Positions 45,748 to 58,158 of a stretch of 64,000 nt of DNA are shown here, in pieces. The notes below the pieces were generated by a model. The model was given only the letters and a program-made list of their open reading frames with translations. It was not told the origin of the DNA and ran no database searches. Source of the DNA: Utricularia gibba (lineage: Eukaryota > Streptophyta > Magnoliopsida > Lamiales > Lentibulariaceae); assembly GCA_002189035.1 (NCBI GenBank), contig NEEC01000002.1:1984001-2048000 (forward strand). Reading direction: 5' to 3'. The stretch's first letter is position 1. Each line of letters opens with the position of its first letter. The translations under genes and the position numbers were made by a program.

Positions 45748-48700
45748 ATGCTGATGGAGGCGGCGCCCTCCAATCCCGAACTTGGGCAATCGGATCTCGA
45801 ATCACCATTGTTTCTGCGCAGGATCGAGTTTCATTCACAAACGAGGCCGTTCAATGGTTTTGGCGGAGATGGTGTTGATGGATTCAAACTCATTCCTCTG
45901 GATCCTAATCTTGAGATGACCAAGGAGTCGGCTACGACCAGTAAACCGGAGAAGCCGGATAGGATGGACAGCGGGTTTGATCCCGATCTCAGTTTTGAGA
46001 AGTCTTTTCGAAGAATTGTGAGTTTTTTCTGCATAATCTATGATGCTCTGAGGTGATGGTAGTTTTTAGATGGCCTTGGGTAGTCTGGGTTGAGATTCCA
46101 CGCGTTTTTGAGAGAATAAATTGGTTTCTTTTTGTTTATATCACTCTGCTTAGGTGTTCCTTCTTCCGTGGACGCATCTGAATCTCGAAATATTCCTTCT
46201 TTTTTTTCAGGGTGCTGGCCTGCGCAACCTTGGAAATACCTGTTACCTTAACGCAGTGTTGCAGTGTTTAACGTATACCGAACCATTAGCAGCTTACTTG
46301 CAAAGTGGAAAACATCAGAATTCTTGTGAGTCTCTACCTGTTTTCTTCCCCATTGATATTGCTGAGTTTTGGTGTGCATATTTTCCCACTGTTTTGTGCA
46401 AAATTTTGAAAATTTTTTTGATGGGATATGGCTTTATTAATCTGATCGGTATTTCATTGCAATGAAGGTCGTAAGGCTGGGTTTTGTGCTCTATGTGCCA
46501 TCCAGAAGCATGTCAGCCGTGCTCTGCAGGCAACTGGGAGAATTTTGGAGCCTAAGGATCTTGTTTCAAATTTGCGCAGTAATGATGACTCTGCTCTGCC
46601 TATTTTCAATAATGTTATAGTTATCGTGTTGTGCAATGATCACTTGGGTTCTGTACCCTTCTTACACACCACTCTTTCCTGAAAAATCATGATGGGGTTG
46701 CATGCCTTGGACGTCCTTAGAATCAATTGGTCGGTTTTAATTTTTTTGGCGTCATCTTTTTCGGAGATTTTAATTTGGAATCCTTTTACCAATTATTAGG
46801 TATATCTCGAAACTTCCGTAATGCCAGGCAAGAAGATGCCCACGAGTATATGGTGAATCTGCTAGAGTCGATGCACAAATGTTGCTTACCATATGGAGTG
46901 CCCAGTGAATCACCCGTCGCATATGAAAAAAGTTTAGTTCACAAGATATTCGGTGGCTGTTTACGCAGTCAGGTAAATAAAATGGAAATTCCTTTGTTTT
47001 TTTCACCACATTTATACGGTTCCAGATGATGATTACTGGTATATTTTTATTGTTTTAAGGTCAAATGCTTGCAATGCTCATTTTGCTCCAACAAATATGA
47101 CCCATTCTTGGGTTTAAGCCTAGAAATCGTGAAGGCAGACTCCTTGAGAAAAGCACTTTCGCATTTCACTTCCAAAGAACTATTAGATGGTGGTGCTAGG
47201 CAATATCAGTGTCAGCAGTGCAAGCAGAAAGTCAAGGCTCTTAAGCAGCTGACAATTGACAAAGCTCCTCATGTGCTTATTATTCACCTCAAGCGATTCA
47301 GTGAGCATGATCCAGGGAAGAAAATAAATAAGGATGTTGCATTTGAGCCAACGTTGGACCTGAAACCTTTTGTCACTGGCCCATACGTGAGTTTCTCATG
47401 GTTGCATTGGTTTTATGGAATCTTCTTTATTTCTCTTGTGAAAGTTGCGTTCATGAATTGTTAGTTATTTTGCTTTTCCTAATGTGTTCATTTATGTTAA
47501 CTAATTACAGGATGGAGATTTGAATTACACGCTATATGGTGTTCTTGTCCATGCTGGTTGGAATACTCATTCTGGACACTATTATTGCTTTATCCATACA
47601 TCAAGTGGCATGTGGTATTCTCTTGATGATAATCAGGTACGAGAGGTCACCCTACCGGGGTTTTTAGGTTTCTGATGCTTGAATAAAATATTCTCAATTC
47701 CAACTTCAAGTAATCACGTATTGCTGCTAAGAAAATTGAACAATGTATTACATCTTGTCGTCTGATTATACAGGTTGCCCAAGTTAATGAAAGAAGGGCT
47801 CTGGATCAAAAGGCTTATATACTGTTTTATGTTCGAGATACAAAAACTCCGTGCAAAAAGAAATCTGTCGAAGCCATAAAGAGGGAACAGAAGGTTCTCA
47901 ACGCCATTGGGAATGTTGCGAGTTCAAAATGCAATGTTGAACTGAAGGAAGATACCCATAATAGCTCAGTAGGGAGTAAGTCAGAAAGTCGGGTATTTTC
48001 TGCTGCCCCAGATACAAAAAAGGCAGAGTATGCTGAGAAGTCAAGGGTTTTGACAACTGACGGTGAATTGGGTGTTGATACAGTCACTCGCTGTGAGAAT
48101 TTATATGCAGCAACACAAACAACCGATATCCTAAAAGGAAGTGGTTGTGAAACAGTTGTTTCTTCTGGCACTAAAGAAACGTATTGTTCAGAGGGTGCAG
48201 ATCAAGAGCGTGGTGATGCTACCAAATTAACTACTGATGTGTCTCAGAATTTACACGAAGCTGTATCTTTGGAGTGCAGTATTGCTGAAGCTGCCAAGGG
48301 AAGACAGAAGGATATGCATTCCATGGTGTCTACTGAGGGCAATGTTCGTCAACAAGCAACTGGCAAGAAAGACCTGGATGATAATCACTCTAGGCAATCC
48401 GAAACTGAGGATAATTCTTATGCAGTGGGCCGGAATGGATCTGTTGTTATATCTGAAGAGTTCAACGTTGTCGAACAATTACATGAAAAGGAACTGCATA
48501 ATGACGCCCATTCTCTGCATTCCAAAGTTGTGGCTGCTGCAATTCATGACGATGCTGCCAAAAATACTGATATCTCAGGAGAGAGAGTTATTGTTGAAGA
48601 ATCACCGGTCAATGAAAAGGCCACCGTTCATTGTATGCAATCCAGCTGCTACCGGGACGTGGCTGTTCAGGGGAGTCCACATGCATCAGATGTATTGATG

Positions 48701-49818
48701 GGCTCGCTGTCTGAACGTTCGAGCATTCAAGTCGTCTCTAGAGATTTGATATTGCAGGGAAAGATAAAGAAAAGGCACCGACCCATAGTCAAAAAGAAGT
48801 CTTTGAAGTATTACACTGCAACTGCAACACTTGGCTCTAGCTGCTTCTTTGGGTTTATCCTGGGAACCCGAAGGAAGCTTCCCAATGCGAAAAAGCAGCA
48901 TTTATTGAGAAAGCAGAAACCTTTGATCAAAGACATGATGCATGGAAGTAATTCCGTATTGCTAGATGGGCCATCTGTTTCTGGAAAGTCTCCCACTATA
49001 AAATCTGTTGACTCTACTCGTTCTGGAAAGAACATATGCTGTGGACCTGTTGGCATAAATCATCAATTGCCCTTGAAAAGTGACAATCCCGACCTATCCA
49101 GTGAATCTGGTAATCTGAAAACCGGAGCAAGCGGTCATGATCCCTCCATGCTTACAGCTGGACAGCTGCCACCACCACCACCACCACCACCACCATCCAT
49201 GTTTGATTCGAAAATACATGATGATGAGTCTCGGAAAAAATCAAGGAAAGCAGACGTTATGAGCATGCTGACCAAAGATTTAGACAGCACGCTGGGTAAG
49301 AGATTTTCCTTGGTCATCATCTATCAGCATATTCCAGTATGTATATGTTTCTGATAGTTTTGATTTCTGCTTAATTGGTCGCAGTTCCAAGATGGGAGGA
49401 TGCCGACGTTTCTCCAGCAGTAAACGAAGCATCCAAAGATGAGCCTATCCAAATTGGCTATGTTGGGGATGAATGGTAAGTTGTCACCTCACAAATTCTT
49501 TTGATGCGAAAATTTCACTCTTTTTACGAAGAAAACAAAACAAGAAAAAGTGGCGAGCTATAACAGTCCACCCTCTTTCCATCATTATTAGTCTGTGAGC
49601 CAATCTCTAGTACATAAAACATTATTTGACTTGAAACTCTGGTGCCCTTCATTTTTAGGGATGAGGAGTACGACAAGGGCAAGAGGAAGAAAGTCAGGAA
49701 CTCCAGGGTCCTGTTTGGTGGACCGAATCTATTCCAAGAAATCGCCACCAGGAATGCGAAGCGAGCAAAGCTGCGACACATGCCGAGTGCAGACAACCGT
49801 CCACCTTTTAGGATATAA
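45748..49818 (+). CDS. UBP23: Ubiquitin carboxyl-terminal hydrolase, UBP23/UBP36 type
   Basis: This is a cysteine protease that removes ubiquitin from proteins; related plant and animal members act in the nucleus and nucleolus. Nine exons: 45748-46017, 46211-46325, 46468-46578, 46800-46972, 47060-47386, 47511-47636, 47774-49295, 49385-49475, 49659-49818. They close in phase and give 964 residues. The Cys box [18 protein letters not shown] puts the nucleophile at about Cys101. [10 protein letters not shown] follows, then a zinc-ribbon region ([22 protein letters not shown]). The His box [14 protein letters not shown] has His355, and WYSLDDNQ has the acidic residue near 371. The catalytic domain ends by about residue 400. 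A long Ser/Lys-rich tail on one large exon carries nine prolines from a (CCA)9 run at 49169-49195 and ends with a basic segment ([17 protein letters not shown]), probably nuclear targeting. The first in-frame ATG is 45748. Confidence 0.94.
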
Positions 49819-50164
49819 TATGAAGCTGCCCAGAGATTCAGTCACTAGATTATGGAACCAAATCACTCAGCAGGTTGGTTGGTCCTTTCATTCATTCACT
49901 TTCAGCTGCTTCAGCCACAACCTCGGGGCAGTTCCAGCCGTTGTGTGTGCGTGTGCATGTACCATCTCCATGTGAGTGTCGCAGTTTTGGCCCCATCTGG
50001 AGGAGAGGCTCCGTGTCCAGAGTGCAGGGGTTTGTTGTTACATCGTCTTCTGCGTTGCTTTCACCATCGACTTCAGCATCATGTAAACAGTTTTGTTATC
50101 ATATGAATCTGTTTTCCGTCTATCTTTGTAGTGTGAAGCCAACGGAAACTTTCCACTGAGTTCC

Positions 50165-50700
50165 TGCTTTAAAGAATTCATTTAAACCATAAATTTATTA
50201 ACGTTTTCATGATATTGATTAATGAATGCCGTAATGCGTGGATTGATTCTTAGAATGTTTAATTTGTAAGCTATTAATGAATATAAATGGAAAAAATTAA
50301 TGTATTTGATGAGTTAAAATGAAGTTAACAGATTACTTGACATAATCTTTTAACACAAGGTTTCATGGTTTAGAATGAGATTCATAATAGTATTTTATAT
50401 ACGATATGAATCATTACGATTTGAAAGATATCGTATTGAAACTAAGTGATATGAACTTATGCCATTAGAAATATGAAATTTTATGTCATTTTATTGTGCT
50501 CGCGTATTTTTAATATAATAAATCATGAAAATTTCCAAATCGCAATGTTTCTATCATCATGATTATGGAGTACCTCCTTGAAGTTTAACATAAGTTCATA
50601 TTCAAATTTTATAATTATAGTTAGAGATATTTAATTTTTTATTTAAAAAATATATTAAAAATAAGAAATGATTTTAATTTTTGAAAATAAAAGTGGTTTA
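50165..50700. other. AT-rich spacer between the UBP and chitinase-like genes
   Basis: This is AT-rich with no gene. UBP 3' untranslated sequence probably extends from 49819 to about 50160, and the chitinase-like leader begins after about 50710. Confidence 0.4.
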
Positions 50701-50987
50701 CTGTAGGATTTAGGTCGGAGTGGGGCGTCGGTGGAGATAACTGGCGAACGCTCTCGGAGTGACGGTTGCTTGCTGCCAACTCGTCTTCGACAGGCTGTCT
50801 GTCCATTTTTCCTATTAATTTGCCCTTCCCTCATAGACGCAGACGTCCTACCTCTCCCTCCTTGCTTCTCTTGCCCGATAGCTTCCTTCCGACCAAGCCT
50901 CTATTTCTCACCAGAAATCCAACCCAGCACACCCCCATTCGCTTCTGGGTTTCTTAAATCCGGGATTTTTTTCTGGTTTTTGGTGAA

Positions 50988-52778
50988 ATGGCGCTGGATC
51001 TCAAGATGGGTTCCGCGTCTGCGGTGATATTTCTTCTGTCGGCGGCCTTCTTTTTCTGTATCGCGGCTGCTGATTCCTCGAATGATAAGATTACTGTGAA
51101 GATTGTCAAGGGACAGAAGGTGTGCGACCAAGGATGGGAATGCAAAGGTCTTTCCAAGTTTTGTTGCAATCAGACGATTTCGGATGTCTTCCAGACTTAC
51201 CAGTTTGAGGACCTTTTCTCCAAGCGTAATTCGCCTGTTGCCCACGCTGTGGATTTCTGGGACTACCGTTCTTTCATCATTGCATCCTCTGTATATCAGC
51301 CGCTGGGATTCGGTACTACTGGTGGTACGACCGAGCAGATGAAGGAAGTTGCTGCATTCTTGGGCCATGTCGGTGCCAAAACGTCGTGTGAGTGCTGCCA
51401 TTCTTTTTCTTTATCGTTCCATCTACTGTCGGTGCGCTTCCTCTATTCAATTCGCAAGTTATTTTCAATTCCCTTTTTGTCGATTATCTGTTTCAGTTGG
51501 GATATTGTGCTGGTATATAGATCCAAATGAGATTGAAGATAGAAGAATCTAGATTTTTATGAATTTTGGCTGCAAACCCCAAGGCTAAATTGGTTTCCAT
51601 TCAATTCCTTCGTTTTTTGTCTGCATCCCATGTGTTCATATGTGACTATTAGCGTACGGCTGATGTATAAATTCAATGAGAATGGGGTTCCAATTGGCCT
51701 CAAAACTTACATGAGTCCAAAATCAATTTACTTTTGGATATATGCTGCCTTGCGTATTTGGTTGTGCGTTGTATGCTTTATCTCTTGCTTTCAACCCATC
51801 TACCTCTTAAATTTCTTGTCTTTCTTTTAGCATTTTTGAAACTCATGGACTAAAAATTTGTGTGTTGAGCGAGATTGTTTACTCTTCCTGCATATTGCCA
51901 TCTTTTCGCTTGCCGTATATTAGCACCATTCGTTCCTTGCAGGTGGTTATGGGGTGGCCACTGGTGGACCGTTGGCTTGGGGTCTCTGCTACAACAAGGA
52001 AATGAGTCCCGCCCATGGCTATTGTGACGATTACTTCAAATATGAGTATCCATGTTCTCCTGGAGCTCTGTACTATGGCCGTGGTGCTATTCCGCTTTAC
52101 TGGTACAAACTTGCCTAAACTTGTGCAACCTAGTTTAGTCTCAAGTAGACCTGCACCCAATATTCTGATTTTGGATTCGAACTTCTGATTTCCCTACGGC
52201 TGAAGTGGTCTCCTGCTCCATGAGTAAAAATTTTCCATCCTTTTTCCTGATAGTGACTAATGAACTTGGCAAGAAGCTTTCACACAGCCAAGTGTGGATG
52301 GTTAGTTGATATGGGTCCAGTGTTCTTTTAGTTAGTTGTTAAGCTTCCATTGTTGTCATTCCCCAGGAACTACAACTATGGAGCAGTGGGGGAAGCCCTG
52401 AAGGTGGACCTCCTGAGCCATCCCGAGTACATTGAGCAAAACGCCACATTGGCCTTCCAGGCTGCAATGTGGAGGTGGATGACTCCTATGAAGAAAGGCC
52501 AGCCATCTGCTCATGAAGCATTTGTGGGAAGCTGGAAGCCGACAAAGAACGACACACTGGCAAAGCGCGTCCCAGGATTCGGCACCACAATGAACATCCT
52601 GTACGGCGACAGTGTGTGCGGCCAAGGAGAGGTGGATGCCATGAACAGCATCATATCGCACTATCTGTACTACCTGGACAAGATGGGTCTGAACCGGGAG
52701 GACGCAGGACCTCACGAGGTGCTGAACTGCGCCGAGCAGCTTGCTTTCAACCCCTCCTACAAGTCGTCGTCTTCTTGA
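50988..52778 (+). CDS. CTL: Chitinase-like protein (GH19 fold, CTL1/CTL2 type) for cell-wall assembly
   Basis: CTL1/CTL2 proteins are secreted relatives of class I/II chitinases needed for normal cellulose assembly and root growth; they are not thought to hydrolyse chitin. Three exons: 50988-51387, 51943-52102, 52367-52778. They close in phase and give 323 residues. A signal peptide occupies about residues 1-28 (SASAVIFLLSAAFFFCIAAA). The GH19 domain follows: FCCNQTISDVFQTYQFE, AVDFWDYRSFI, AAFLGHVGAKTS, YGRGAIPLYWNYNYGAVGEA, AAMWRWMTPMKKGQPSAH, TMNILYGDSVCGQG. Where active GH19 enzymes have the HETTGG segment with the acid Glu, this protein reads AKTSCGYGVATGG, so the proton-donor Glu is missing, as known for the CTL group. 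The gene converges on the next one: 393 bases separate the two stop codons. Confidence 0.95.
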
Positions 52779-53171
52779 GCGCTGTGGAAACAAAGAAACC
52801 ACTGTCAATAAGAAGCTAGTGGTTGGCTTGGCCACGATTATCATTTATTCGCGTGTTGCAGGATGGATGGATGCATGCATGTGCTTGCTACTTGCAGCTT
52901 CGTCGACTGTGTGTTGTGTGATATATGTATTTGAATTTGTTCTTCATGTCCTCATACTTGTCCTCGTGTCAGTCTCTCTGCGTTGCCCATCTCCTGCTCC
53001 TCTTTAACATGGAACACAGAATCATGGTACTGAGATGAAGGTTTTGTTCTGTTGGTCATAGGTTTCGGGCTGATCATTATTCGTATTATTCTAAAAATAG
53101 AGAATATTAGTGTACGTTGTGAATGTTTTTTAGAATGTTTCACCGAAGCATTTTTTAAAATGAAATGGCCT

Positions 53172-55438
53172 TCAAATCTCCGGCTGCATCTTCTCACATT
53201 CTTCTCTTATGGACTGGAAGAGCACTGTGGATAGGTATCTTTCTCCGAAGCTGGGGAACACAACCTACAACCAAACTTTTGTTGAAACTCCTTCCCAGAG
53301 GAACCAACACACGAAGCCAGAGGGAGAGGGTGCGAGAGAGCATGTACCGTGATAAGTTTTCCAGCATTTTCAGGCCTCTTTCCGACTTGAATTGCAGCTG
53401 CAGCCGCTGCTCCCGAGGAGATTCCCACCTAGTTAGTGAGGAGATGGGAGATTCAGTTTGATTCAAGGAGATAAATTTATGTAAACATTTGTAGTGCATC
53501 AATTTGCTGCGTTGTAAGCCACAGTATACGGCGCTAACCAGAAGGCCCTCTTGAAGAGCTAATTCTTTTGCGGTTGCCACAGCCTCATCACTTGATATCT
53601 GATCATTAATCGGGAGGGAGCCAAATGGGTGGATACAAGATGGTGCAGAGAAGTGTATCTATCATCCGCAAACATGATCACTGACTGACCTGTATGACTT
53701 CATCCATCACGTCTTGGTCTAAATTCTTCGGAATAAAACCTGCTCCAATTCCTTGAATTTTGTGAGGTCCTGCAGTTTCGAAATGCAGGTACTAGAAAAA
53801 AACAAGTCTAGCACTGAAACAGAGCAGGATATTCTGGGCAATTCCTCACCTGGTTTTCCACCAGACAGTACATTACTTTCCGTAGGCTCAACACCAATGA
53901 TCTGGTACATGAGAAATGATTATTTTAGCATTCAGCAGAAAAAAACATGAATCCGGAAACTTGCCGAAATAAGATATAATATACACCATTAACCTGTTGT
54001 AATGTACTCCACTGTCTAACAGATACTTCTATTTTATGCATGAACAGGGAGAAAATTTTTATAAATTTGTAATGAATTCCAGAAGCACTACCTTAACATC
54101 TGGATTGCGATGCTTAAGATAGCGACCAACACCGGAAATGGTTCCACCGGTTCCAATCCCAGCAACAAGTATGTCCACTTTGCCTTTTGTATCCTCCCAA
54201 ATCTCAGGTCCAGTTGTTTCATAGTGAATCTAAGCGGAGTCAAGAATATTAGCATACAATTATAAGGTTAAAACACTGAACCCTTTAGCAGAAAAACCAG
54301 TAAGAGTCTGATTCTCAAATTTAGTATGAAACTTATTACTACTTTGAATTTGAACCCTTTACCCTAGGATAGGACGTGATACCAGGAAAAAAGCATGCAG
54401 GTTCAAAGTAAAATGACTAACGATGCACTCAGCTGACGGTGAAAATTCATAACTTTTAAAGGTAGTTCATGATCTTATCACAGATGAAAAATAAATGTTA
54501 AAAACGGGGAGAAATACTCGGACCTTGGGATTTGCTGGGTTGTCGAATTGTTGAAGCATGTACGAATCTGGAGTTTTCTTCAATATTTCTTCAGCTTTCT
54601 GGACAGCACCCTTCATGCCTTTGGCTGGATCCGTTAGAACTAATTCAGCCCCAAATGCTTTCAAGAGAACCCTTCTCTCGAGACTCATGGAAGCAGGCAT
54701 GGTCAGGATGAGCTTATACCCTTTTGAAGCTGCTATAAATGCTAGACCGATTCCAGTATTCCCACTGGTTGGTTCAACAAGAGTACTCTGCCACGAGAAA
54801 TCATGTTTCAGAAAATAAGAAACAGCACAAAAATAGAACTCCGAATGTACCGCACCTTTCCGGGAGTTATATGCCCCTTTTCCTCAGCATCAGCTATCAT
54901 ACTGAATCCTATCCTGGAGCGAACATGTCATTGTAGACGAGCTGTTGAAGAAAAATAGCTCAAACATAAGGCTTTTGTTCTTACCTATCCTTGACACTGC
55001 AGCATGGCTCCATAATCTCAAGCTTGGCAGCTATGTTCGCAACGCAACCCTTCACAATACTATTCAAGAATACCATAGGTGTCCTCCCAATCAGCTGTTG
55101 CAGTTAAAACACCGATAAGCATGAACCCCACGAATAGATAGATATAAAGTTCCACCGAAATCAGCAATATCAACCCATCTCACCTGCGTAACATCCTCAG
55201 CGATATTGAGACCCTCGATCCCCGCCTCCGCCTCCAAAGATAAGGCTTTTCTCACAACTCCATAATCATCACGGCTACTCCTACAACAAACACCACTTCT
55301 CGAAAATCTAGCACCGTTCCCCGGATTCCTCCTCGTCAAAGTACGCCAGCCGCCGACGTGAAATAACTCAGGTAAGTGACGGCCGGAGTTATAGGCGACG
55401 CATGGACCAGTCAACGGCTTATTCACCAGCGACGGCAT
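53172..55438 (-). CDS. CYSC1: Mitochondrial L-3-cyanoalanine synthase / cysteine synthase (CYSC1 type)
   Basis: This PLP enzyme turns cysteine and cyanide into cyanoalanine and sulfide in mitochondria, clearing cyanide from ethylene synthesis. Ten exons, minus strand: 55438-55184, 55094-54985, 54913-54856, 54787-54524, 54229-54092, 53901-53850, 53769-53690, 53598-53539, 53428-53348, 53264-53172. They close in phase and give 396 residues. The first 75 residues are basic and Ser/Arg-rich, a transit peptide. Then come [16 protein letters not shown], the PLP lysine Lys120 in CCSVKDRIG, the [12 protein letters not shown] loop, [19 protein letters not shown], the phosphate loop [28 protein letters not shown], and the end [14 protein letters not shown]. 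The pairs CCSVKDR and [15 protein letters not shown] match cyanoalanine synthases better than plain OAS-thiol-lyases, which I recall with CSSVKDR and STERR. Plain cysteine synthase remains the alternative. Confidence 0.92.
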
Positions 55439-55582
55439 GGCGAAGCCCTACACCGCTGACCGCAAAACCCCAACCGTAACTGCAAGTCCCCTTCCCGATT
55501 ATTTATCCCTTCTTCGCCTCGGAAATCACTCTCATTTTACAGGGTGCACACTTCGCTCCAAAGGATAATTCGCTTCTTTAGA

Positions 55583-55609
55583 TGGGCCTTCGTGTGTAAC
55601 TGATGGGCC
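55583..55609 (-). promoter_or_regulatory. Two site II (TGGGCC) elements upstream of the cyanoalanine synthase gene
   Basis: TGGGCC occurs at 55583-55588 and 55604-55609, about 145-170 bases upstream of the start codon. Paired site II elements are common in promoters of plant mitochondrial and housekeeping genes, which suits a mitochondrial enzyme. Function is inferred. Confidence 0.4.
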
Positions 55610-55930
55610 TCCTCGAGCCCCAAAGAAGAAATAAAAATTGAAAATTCCAAATAATCGTTAAAAAAATTAAAAAAATAATTTGATGATAACAAATAAGAAT
55701 CCCATAAATTCCAAATTACAGATGGAAATTTGAAGATTGAACTTAAGTCCTGTGCAGCGTTGCCGCCTGTAAGAACTCAGTCAGGCATAAGCAAGAGGAT
55801 GAATACCAAACTTCAGCAAATAACAAGTGTCTTACAATGACCACAAACGCATCTAGCAACATAAAATCGAGTATCTTTCTCGAATATTTGGCGAAGAGGA
55901 AGCAAAATCATACAGGATGAACATTACAGA

Positions 55931-57685
55931 TCAGCTTTTTAGGTTCCCAAAGAACCGAGAAAGGGGCAAGGGTCCATCAGCATCTTCATTTTCACTGGTA
56001 GAATGTTTGGAGGATGCTGCACGGTGCTTTTTGTCTTTCTTCCTGCTCTTGGATCTCGACTTGGACTTTTTTGACTCCCTGTTGTCATCATCGCTGGTTG
56101 ATGATTCTGATGATGAGCTGTAGCTCAAATCTGATGATCGCCTAGAACGCTAAAATGAAGCATAGAAATGTTTAGAGTAGAAATCCAGAGGGAAAACAAC
56201 CAGAAGCATCCACCATGAATTGACGGATGGATGCACAAATATGTAAACAGAGAAGGGATGATCCACCTTTCGCTTCTTGCTGCTATGCTTCGAGTCCTTC
56301 TCTTTTTTGTCTGTAAGAATGTGAAAGTTAGCAGAAAATGGAAAAAAGGCATAATGCACACACCAGCTTTTATCAGATCATTACCTTTTTTCCGGATGGA
56401 TTTGCTACTTGAGTGGTTCTTTCCATGGGCAAGTTTATGGGCCCGCTCAGCATCTAGCTGAGCTCTATATTCTCTCATCATGCGATCTTTATCTGCTTCC
56501 AACTCTCCCTTTCTCATTTCTTCATCCTAACAATGACATAATCAGTTCCAAGACAACCAAGCTCAAAACATGTCGCATACAATAGCTAAAGACGTATTAT
56601 GAAGGGCGAATGCAGGAAAAAAAGGACAGTTGAAGTGGGATAGACTGATTATAAGGAAGCTATCTACCTCATCAAGATATAATGTTCGAAACCAGAATAC
56701 AAATATCCACAGACATTCGAAATGAACTCAAAACGAAAAAAAAAAAAAAAAATCACCAAATGATAGAAGGCACATAGACAACCCTTCAGGAAGAATCAAG
56801 AAGAAATTGTAATTTTTTAGTGTATAAAAAGAAGTTGGAGACGCTCAATAAGATCAAATGTCCCTGAAAAGTATGCTATTCGCAAAAATAACCTTTTGTT
56901 TCTTTTTGAACTCCTCCCATGTAATTGTATGAGATGTCTTAAGACTTGCCAAACGAGCAGCATGCCATTCTGGTGTATGAAATGAGCCATCCACCTGCGA
57001 CAGTCGTCAGAAGAAGCCACGCAGAGATATATACTTCACGAAATTAAGTTTTTCACAGCAACAAAGTTAATCAAAGTCCTCTGCAATTTATAATACTGAA
57101 CATGCAACCAAAACCAAATTTTCCAATTTAAAGTTCCTTATAATCAAGAGAATTTCACAAATTCTTTTCCATTAGAAAAATTTTCTACAAGGAATTTTTA
57201 GATACAACAAGTTGCATGTTGTGAACAGATTCTACTACGAAAGAGGAAATACACATCATCGCAATCAAACCTACTTTTAAAGGCTCAGATCTCTATTCCA
57301 CAGTCTAATTTTCAAAAAAACACAAAGGCACCCAGTTACAAAAAATAATAGATGTGGCTCCTATTCTCTGGCCATTGAAAATAAAACAAAAAACCAACAA
57401 AAATTTATATATTGAATCAAAAAGCCAACACATCCACTACATAAAGTTTTGCAAGGCGTAGATATCTCATCGCTAGAACGAAAAGCTTGATTCTGCAAGA
57501 AAAATACAAAATATTTTCCATTGCTCGTCCCGACATGCTACGCAGACGAACACCAAACTCCAAAGTAAACGAAAGTAGGTACAAAAAAATGCACAAACCA
57601 TGCCATCCTCAACTTCTTCAGGTCCGGCAGAACTAGAGCCCAGCCGCGCTCTCTGCATCGCCTTGTACGCCTGATTCTTCCCCAT
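55931..57685 (-). CDS. FAM133-like nuclear Lys/Ser-rich protein
   Basis: The function of the plant family is not established; the Ser/Lys/Arg-rich tail suggests a nuclear, possibly splicing-associated protein. Five exons on the minus strand: 57685-57599, 56994-56893, 56526-56385, 56310-56267, 56149-55931. They close in phase and give 197 residues. The N-terminus, MGKNQAYKAMQRARLGSSS, and the segment FHTPEWHAARLASLK...TWEEFKKKQK are strongly conserved in plants as I recall them. The middle is helical and highly charged (GELEADKDRMMREYRAQL), and the tail is an SK/SR-rich low-complexity stretch with clustered Ser (SYSSSSESSTSDDD) ending FFGNLKS. The ATG is followed directly by GKNQ, and an in-frame TTG two codons upstream is not a likely start. 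The name follows similarity in layout to animal FAM133 and is uncertain. Confidence 0.85.
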
Positions 57686-57801
57686 CCTCAACTTAACACA
57701 CGCTCAATCGAATTCCAGGGAAGCATAGAGGTAGACAAAGGGGGAAATGAAGGGCAGAAAAACAACAGCAATGGAGATTGTGTATTTGCAGAAGGAATCT
57801 T

Positions 57802-57819
57802 TGGGCCTCGGCCTGGGCC
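57802..57819 (-). promoter_or_regulatory. Two site II (TGGGCC) elements upstream of the FAM133-like gene
   Basis: TGGGCC occurs at 57802-57807 and 57814-57819, about 120-135 bases upstream of the start codon. Their role in promoter activity is inferred from the known motif only. Confidence 0.4.
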
Positions 57820-58158
57820 TGTGCATTTGTAAGTTCACACTGTCCAAATACTAATGGGCTTTCAATACAATAATTTAAAATATAAAATTATATTTGTGTA
57901 TATTTATATTAGATAATATTTTGAATTTGGACATGAAAATTAATATTCATTTTGAAGTTTTAATTAAATAAAAATGGAAATTTTAATATATCATTTGATT
58001 TGAATTTGAATTTCGTCTTCTTCATTACACGCACTAAATCCATGGGCACAGCAGCGCAGTACTGGTGACTTCTCTTGCTACCAATGTTGTGACGGCGTAC
58101 ATGGGCAACGATCGTTTTCCAGCCAGAGAAGACAACAGCACAGAGGGAAGCTTGTGAA

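Noticed and set aside
48237-48698. Plus-strand 153-codon frame inside the UBP gene
   Set aside because: It is an alternative frame of the large UBP exon 47774-49295, whose own frame is open and in phase with both neighbours.
52356-52844. Minus-strand 162-codon frame
   Set aside because: It is opposite the last chitinase-like exon; no homology recognised.
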